Below, in pieces: positions 59,663 through 64,000 of a DNA stretch of 64,000 nucleotides (within the stretch, counting starts at the first letter, position 1; every line of letters begins with the position of its first letter). The stretch is taken from the NCBI RefSeq assembly GCF_009389715.1, contig NW_024068537.1, positions 1 through 64,000 on the forward strand, in the 5' to 3' direction. Origin of the DNA: Phoenix dactylifera (Eukaryota; Streptophyta; Magnoliopsida; Arecales; Arecaceae). The position numbers and the translations under genes were made by a program. The notes under the pieces are model-generated. The model saw only the letters and a program-made list of their open reading frames with translations. It was not told the origin of the DNA and did no database searches.

Positions 59663-62160
59663 TTAAGGCTTTATATGTTTGGATTCACCACAGCCCATGA
59701 TGGCCACGGGTAGCTTCCCAAGCTTGTCCACACCCTCTTCAAACACAACCCCCATGCCCATGAAGAAATGCGGCTCAATGTGACAGTGGAAAGCCCACAC
59801 TCCAGGGTTATCGGCCCGGAACCTCAAAGCCGTCCACCCATAGGGGTGCACTGCCACCGTGTTCTTCATAATTGGGTCCACCAAATTGTACCTCTTTGGA
59901 TCAGTCTCCGGATCAAACTTCCCCATTCCATAGCCCAACACCCAAAAGGCATGCCCATGTAGATGCCATGGGTGTGTCTCACTATTGTTCCTCTTCATCG
60001 TGTTAGCATTTTGTAAGATCACATCTATCGTCGAATTGAATACCAACCGATAGATCGAAGTGCTTGCTGTTGCATTTCGATTCTTCTGGACGTCATAAAT
60101 ATCATAATTCTTGTAGTCATAAGTCTCTGGCGCTGGTTTTTGATCGAAAGCATGAAGCATCCTCTCCTTGAGGGTGATGAGGTATGGTGTCTGGGGTAAA
60201 TTCAACGATACATTATTCACAGCCCACTTAACATAGCCATCGATGCAATTTTGGGTGTTCAGCAATATGATCATGCGGTCGGAAGTCGTCGGAGGAGGCC
60301 GGATGTAATCAGGATGCGATCGGATGGCGATACTTTGATTGAATCTGTACATGGTGTCATTCCAAAGGGGACCGGTTGGCAGGACGGTCGGAGGGAGCCT
60401 TCTAGTGTGGTTTGGGTAGTAATTGAGGACGGCAGTGCCAGTGGGAGTGGTCGAATTTCGGCTAACCACATTGACAACAGCCCAATAGTTGCGAGAGGGG
60501 TCTTGTTCAGCCTTCAAAAGCACTGAATAGGTCTCGCCTGAGTAGATGTTCAGGTTCTTCACCATGAAGGGCTTCACATAGTGACCATCTGCTGCGACAA
60601 CCATCAAATTGTGTCCCTGGCATGATCATAACGGCAATATTAGCATTAGTTAAGGGTTGAGTCTACTATAAGTGCTCCGGGTGACATCATGCTTGAATTT
60701 TTTCGACCCAGTCATACAACTTCAACATAACAGAGTTCAACACTGTTTGTGCTACAAAATCTTATGACAAAACATAAGTTTTTCTTTCGTTAATGATTTT
60801 CTCTGACCATTTCATGGTAGCGGAACAATTCACTATTTTCTCAATAAATCATGCATTCTATAGTTTACCAAGTTCATAAATTTGCATATTGTTTCTTATC
60901 AGATGCTGACAAAGTAGGAAAAAGTTAGCTTATAGCGCTTCCATATTTATGTTCAAATAATATAATTTGAATTAAGGGTTTTTTTTTTTAAAGAAAAGTG
61001 TTGATGATATTACCTCAACTTCAAAATTTAGAGCCGAAAGAGAGGTGATGCTTGCAATCCGAAGGCGGTATGTTTTGCCCGGGATAACTGTTAACACATA
61101 AGGCGAGCACTCGGGATTGGTTGCATGGCATACCCCGCTTCCTGCGTTGGAGCAGTTGAATTTCCCCCTTCCATTGATCAAAAGTGACTGCAAGATTAAG
61201 AAGACCCCACTTAGTGCAACCTTCAGAGGGCTCTAAGAAAGTACTGTTCCATCGTCTGTTGGACGAAAAATTCTTAGTGAGGGGAAAAAATCCTTTAGGA
61301 AAGACAAGTTAAAGATAGAAATCTTAGTACAGGAGGAAGGCTGAAAACCATGGTCTGAAAATTCTACTGGGTGTGAGTATGAATAATCAATTGCATCCGC
61401 TTAGAAGTATCATGATTTTTTCTGAATTCTAGAAACATTTTTCCAACACAATGGAAAGCAAAAGTTTCTTATAAAATTAGGATTTCTTTGCTCCAAAAGG
61501 GAAGGGGGGACACAGAAGTTGCCATACCTGAGGCTCTCCAACCCAAATGAACTTTTTGGAGTTCAGGCCAACAGCCTGTTCACAGGTGTTCTGGTGCCAC
61601 CAGTCATTAAGGATGATGCTCCGGTCATAGTCGTAGATGAACGGCTCGACCACACCGGCAGGGGGCAGAACTCGAATAAGACCGTAGAGTCCAGCAGACC
61701 TTTGCATCTCATAGTGTGCATGGTACATGTACGTGCCCGACTGGGATTTCAGCGAAAGACTGATGAGTTAATTGCCTTTTAACATTTGTACTGAATTATA
61801 TTTCTATTGAATTTAGTTTCAACTCGCAAAACTTACTCGATCAACAACAAATCTGTAAGTAAAAGTATCCCTTGGCACAACCGGACACTGTGTCACCCCC
61901 TCTGTGCCATCAAACCATGGAGTGCCAATCTATAAAACAAAATAATGATTATTATAGCAATAGAAATGTCGGTAATTTCCATTCCTATCTTCAGAGGGCT
62001 AGGAGTAGGAGGAAGATCAAGAAATAATAATAACTAATAACTTTTATATTGCTTCTATTTCGAAATGAAATAAAAAGTTAAGAAGTCCAGGTCTTGTTTT
62101 CAAAGTATTTGATACAGATAATTCGACTATGTGGTGCTTCCATTGTTAGTTAGGAAATCT

Positions 62161-62196
<36 letters not shown>

Positions 62197-62725
62197 GCAC
62201 ACAGAGAGCAAAGATAGGCATGAGAGTGAAGTTGAGAAAAGATTTGGCCCCACCCACACGGCGATTTCACCAATCCTGTTCCCAACAAAAGGGGAACAAG
62301 GGACCAACATATTTATGTCGTCTCTCGCAAGAAAACATATTTATGTTGTCTATGATTCAAAATGAAATAAGGCAAGAAGTTAGTACAGGTCTGATACCAT
62401 AAGTTTGCAAACTTGCTTCTAAGTTTTGTATCAGCACCTGCCTAATCCCATGCCAGTGAATGGCTAAGTTCTCAGTGAGTAACGCATTCTTGACATCGAT
62501 GACCACAGTGTCTCCCTGCTCGGCAATGATGGTTGGGCCAGGTGTTCTCCCATTGATCGTGATTGCCAACTTCTGGAAGCAATCTGGGGACTTGAACTGG
62601 TATGCCACCTCCCATTTTTGATAGTGGATTTTAGCTCGAACAGAGCCTGTGGTCGCAGAGATGATGAGGAGAAACAACAGCGGCAGCTTAGCTGCCAACC
62701 CAACGCCGCCGGGCCACAAGTCCAT
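59663..62725 (-). CDS. L-ascorbate oxidase, copy C (intact)
   Basis: Five minus-strand exons, 62725-62438, 61929-61837, 61740-61528, 61187-61014 and 60616-59663, have lengths identical to copy A (288, 93, 213, 174 and 954 bp) and encode 573 residues. The start is the ATG at 62725, equivalent to A; the TTG three codons earlier is ignored. All copper ligands match copy [16 protein letters not shown] and [12 protein letters not shown]. About 2% of residues differ, for example [12 protein letters not shown] against [12 protein letters not shown]. Intron 4 is 397 bp and has no insertion. The unbroken frame in both copies, next to a broken receptor kinase in this unit, suggests that both oxidases are or recently were under selection. 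It acts in the cell wall space on ascorbate. Confidence 0.93.
62165..62204. repeat. (AC)n microsatellite in ascorbate oxidase C intron 1
   Basis: A longer AC run than in copy A, followed by GCACGCAC. It is one of the clearest length differences between the twins. Confidence 0.9.
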
Positions 62726-63179
62726 CTTCGACAAATAAAGTCTTCCCTCCGGCTCCGAGAAGCGCTCCTGTCACCCCAAAAGTTGGCGGATCTATCGAGG
62801 GGGATCTGGAACTACTAAGTGGCAATCTAAGAAGCCATATTAGTTTTTTATAACCTTTTGGTCAGTAGCATTTTGTTAATGAAACGGATTGACCTTGGCC
62901 CAGTCTTTCTCTCATTCTCTTAAAAAAAAATAAATCTTGGTCAAATAGAAGAACAGACGTCGTAGTTGGGGGGTACAAAGAAATTTCTAACGAATACTTG
63001 TCAAATTTCTAAAAAGAAATTTCTTATGGATGGTGATTTCATGGAAAAACATGGTTTACTCGGGTCCACCGCTAATAAGGCTAAACATTTGTTTTTTTTT
63101 CGTCAAGCTCGCTTATTTTTGTCTAATTATTAATACCAGTACTAGAGTCATCGTCAAGCAGAATACTTTTGAGTCAAAA
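62726..63179 (-). promoter_or_regulatory. Promoter region of ascorbate oxidase C
   Basis: The TATA-like TTATAAAAAAC (minus strand, about 62,838-62,853) is kept. About 280 bases found in A around 28,310-28,590 are missing here, so the two oxidases differ in their distal upstream DNA. Confidence 0.45.
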
Positions 63180-63345
63180 TTGTAGCTCTAAACCCTTTCT
63201 ACGAATCTCTTAAATTAGAAACAGAAATAGCTGAAAATCATCTAGTACCAGCAAAGATAGTGGCCATAATGATCTCGAATGAGAAATCCAACAGCACCTT
63301 GATTACTTTTGAGGGAGCTATCAAAGTTGATCTTCAAAGTTCTAA
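63180..63345 (-). pseudogene. LINE RNase H fragment, unit C copy
   Basis: Twin of 28600-28775; minus-strand KINFDSSLKS-like and RVT_3-type residues are recognisable. It is a dead fragment. Confidence 0.5.
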
Positions 63346-63445
63346 GGGATAGGGGACCTAATGAACCTATAAAGGAAAGGAAGATGAGCTACTAGAGTTG
63401 CAGATAACCCAGTACAAATATCAACCAAACACAGATGTCATATCT

Positions 63446-63882
63446 TGTGAGGACTTGTGCGGGCATGTGTTTAGTTCCACATCATTTATGCCGGAGAGAT
63501 CTTGAGTACTTATACAGGACAAAGAAATCCAAAAAATGCCTTCCAGCTTGCTATTTCGATGAGATCCTAGGTTGTTACAAATGGTATCAAAGCGGACCCG
63601 ACACATAGCCCATATGGACTAGGGGACCCTGTAGCACAGGCTCCTTAAGGCTAACCACGGGCCGACCGTGGTGTTTGTGATTAAATTTGAATAGATTTAG
63701 ACCTTTAGTCTGACGAGGACGTTAGTACTTAAACAAGGAGAATATGTGAGGATCTGTGCGGGGCATGTATTTAGTCCCACATCGATTATTTGTCAGAAAG
63801 ATCTTGGGTACTTATACAGGACTAAGAAATCCAAAAATACCTTTCAGCTAGCCATTTTTGAATGAGAACTTGGGTTGTTATA
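63446..63882 (+). mobile_element. TRIM, unit C copy
   Basis: LTRs at 63446-63579 and 63745-63882, with a primer site ATGGTATCAAAGC between. Same insertion as 28875-29311 in A, so it predates the duplication. The window ends about 120 bases further on, still inside the A/C homology. Confidence 0.85.
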
Positions 63883-64000
63883 TCCTTTGGACATATGGGT
63901 TTAGTTCAAGTGACAACATCTCTCATTTCAATCCTTTATTCATAAACTCCTAGTTTCGCGAGATCTAGCTCGTTTGGGAGTTAGATGAGATGGGCATAGG

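Noticed and set aside
1-64000. tRNA or rRNA genes
   Set aside because: No cloverleaf-like A and B boxes or rRNA landmarks were recognised by eye; the tRNA-Met-like strings are primer binding sites of the copia element and TRIMs.

Overview
This window is nuclear DNA of a flowering plant, most likely a monocot and possibly a palm; the species is inferred from protein style only. Genes carry GT-AG introns, intergenic DNA is AT-rich, and it holds plant transposon types: Ty1-copia with an initiator-tRNA-Met primer site, TRIMs, hAT MITEs and L1-type LINE remnants.

The layout is a local segmental duplication in three units. Unit A (about 2,004 to at least 29,430) holds, in order, a 44-bp minisatellite, a TRIM remnant, LINE remnants, an intact two-exon LRR receptor kinase gene of the MIK2-like type (7291-11106, + strand), a decayed SERINC gene (14368-16397), an old gypsy-type LTR remnant, an intact five-exon L-ascorbate oxidase gene (27949 back to 17830, - strand) and a TRIM. 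Unit C (about 43,245 to the window end) is a near-identical copy in the same order and orientation. Its receptor kinase is broken, while its ascorbate oxidase is intact (62725 back to 59663). Between them, unit B (about 30,459-42,670) is an older, rearranged relative: an orphan promoter copy, an antisense receptor-kinase fragment, an intact receptor kinase with a longer ectodomain (34411-38452), one SERINC exon, a second receptor-kinase 3' flank with no gene in front of it, and a spacer block found at both ends of the unit.

After A and C separated, A gained a 7.06-kb Ty1-copia element inside ascorbate oxidase intron 4 (19175-26234, 5-bp target duplication, LTRs about 99% identical) and a 588-bp hAT MITE upstream of the SERINC remnant. 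C gained a 985-bp hAT element in the last exon of its receptor kinase and a GC-rich terminal-inverted-repeat element in a LINE remnant. For three of the four insertions the other copy preserves an exact empty site; the GC-rich element lacks a clean target duplication.

The live genes by sequence are two surface receptor kinases, one of which (B) has DFS in place of DFG, and two secreted multicopper ascorbate oxidases. They are neighbours by duplication; nothing in the sequence shows that they act in one pathway. I saw no tRNA, rRNA or CRISPR. The window ends inside unit C.
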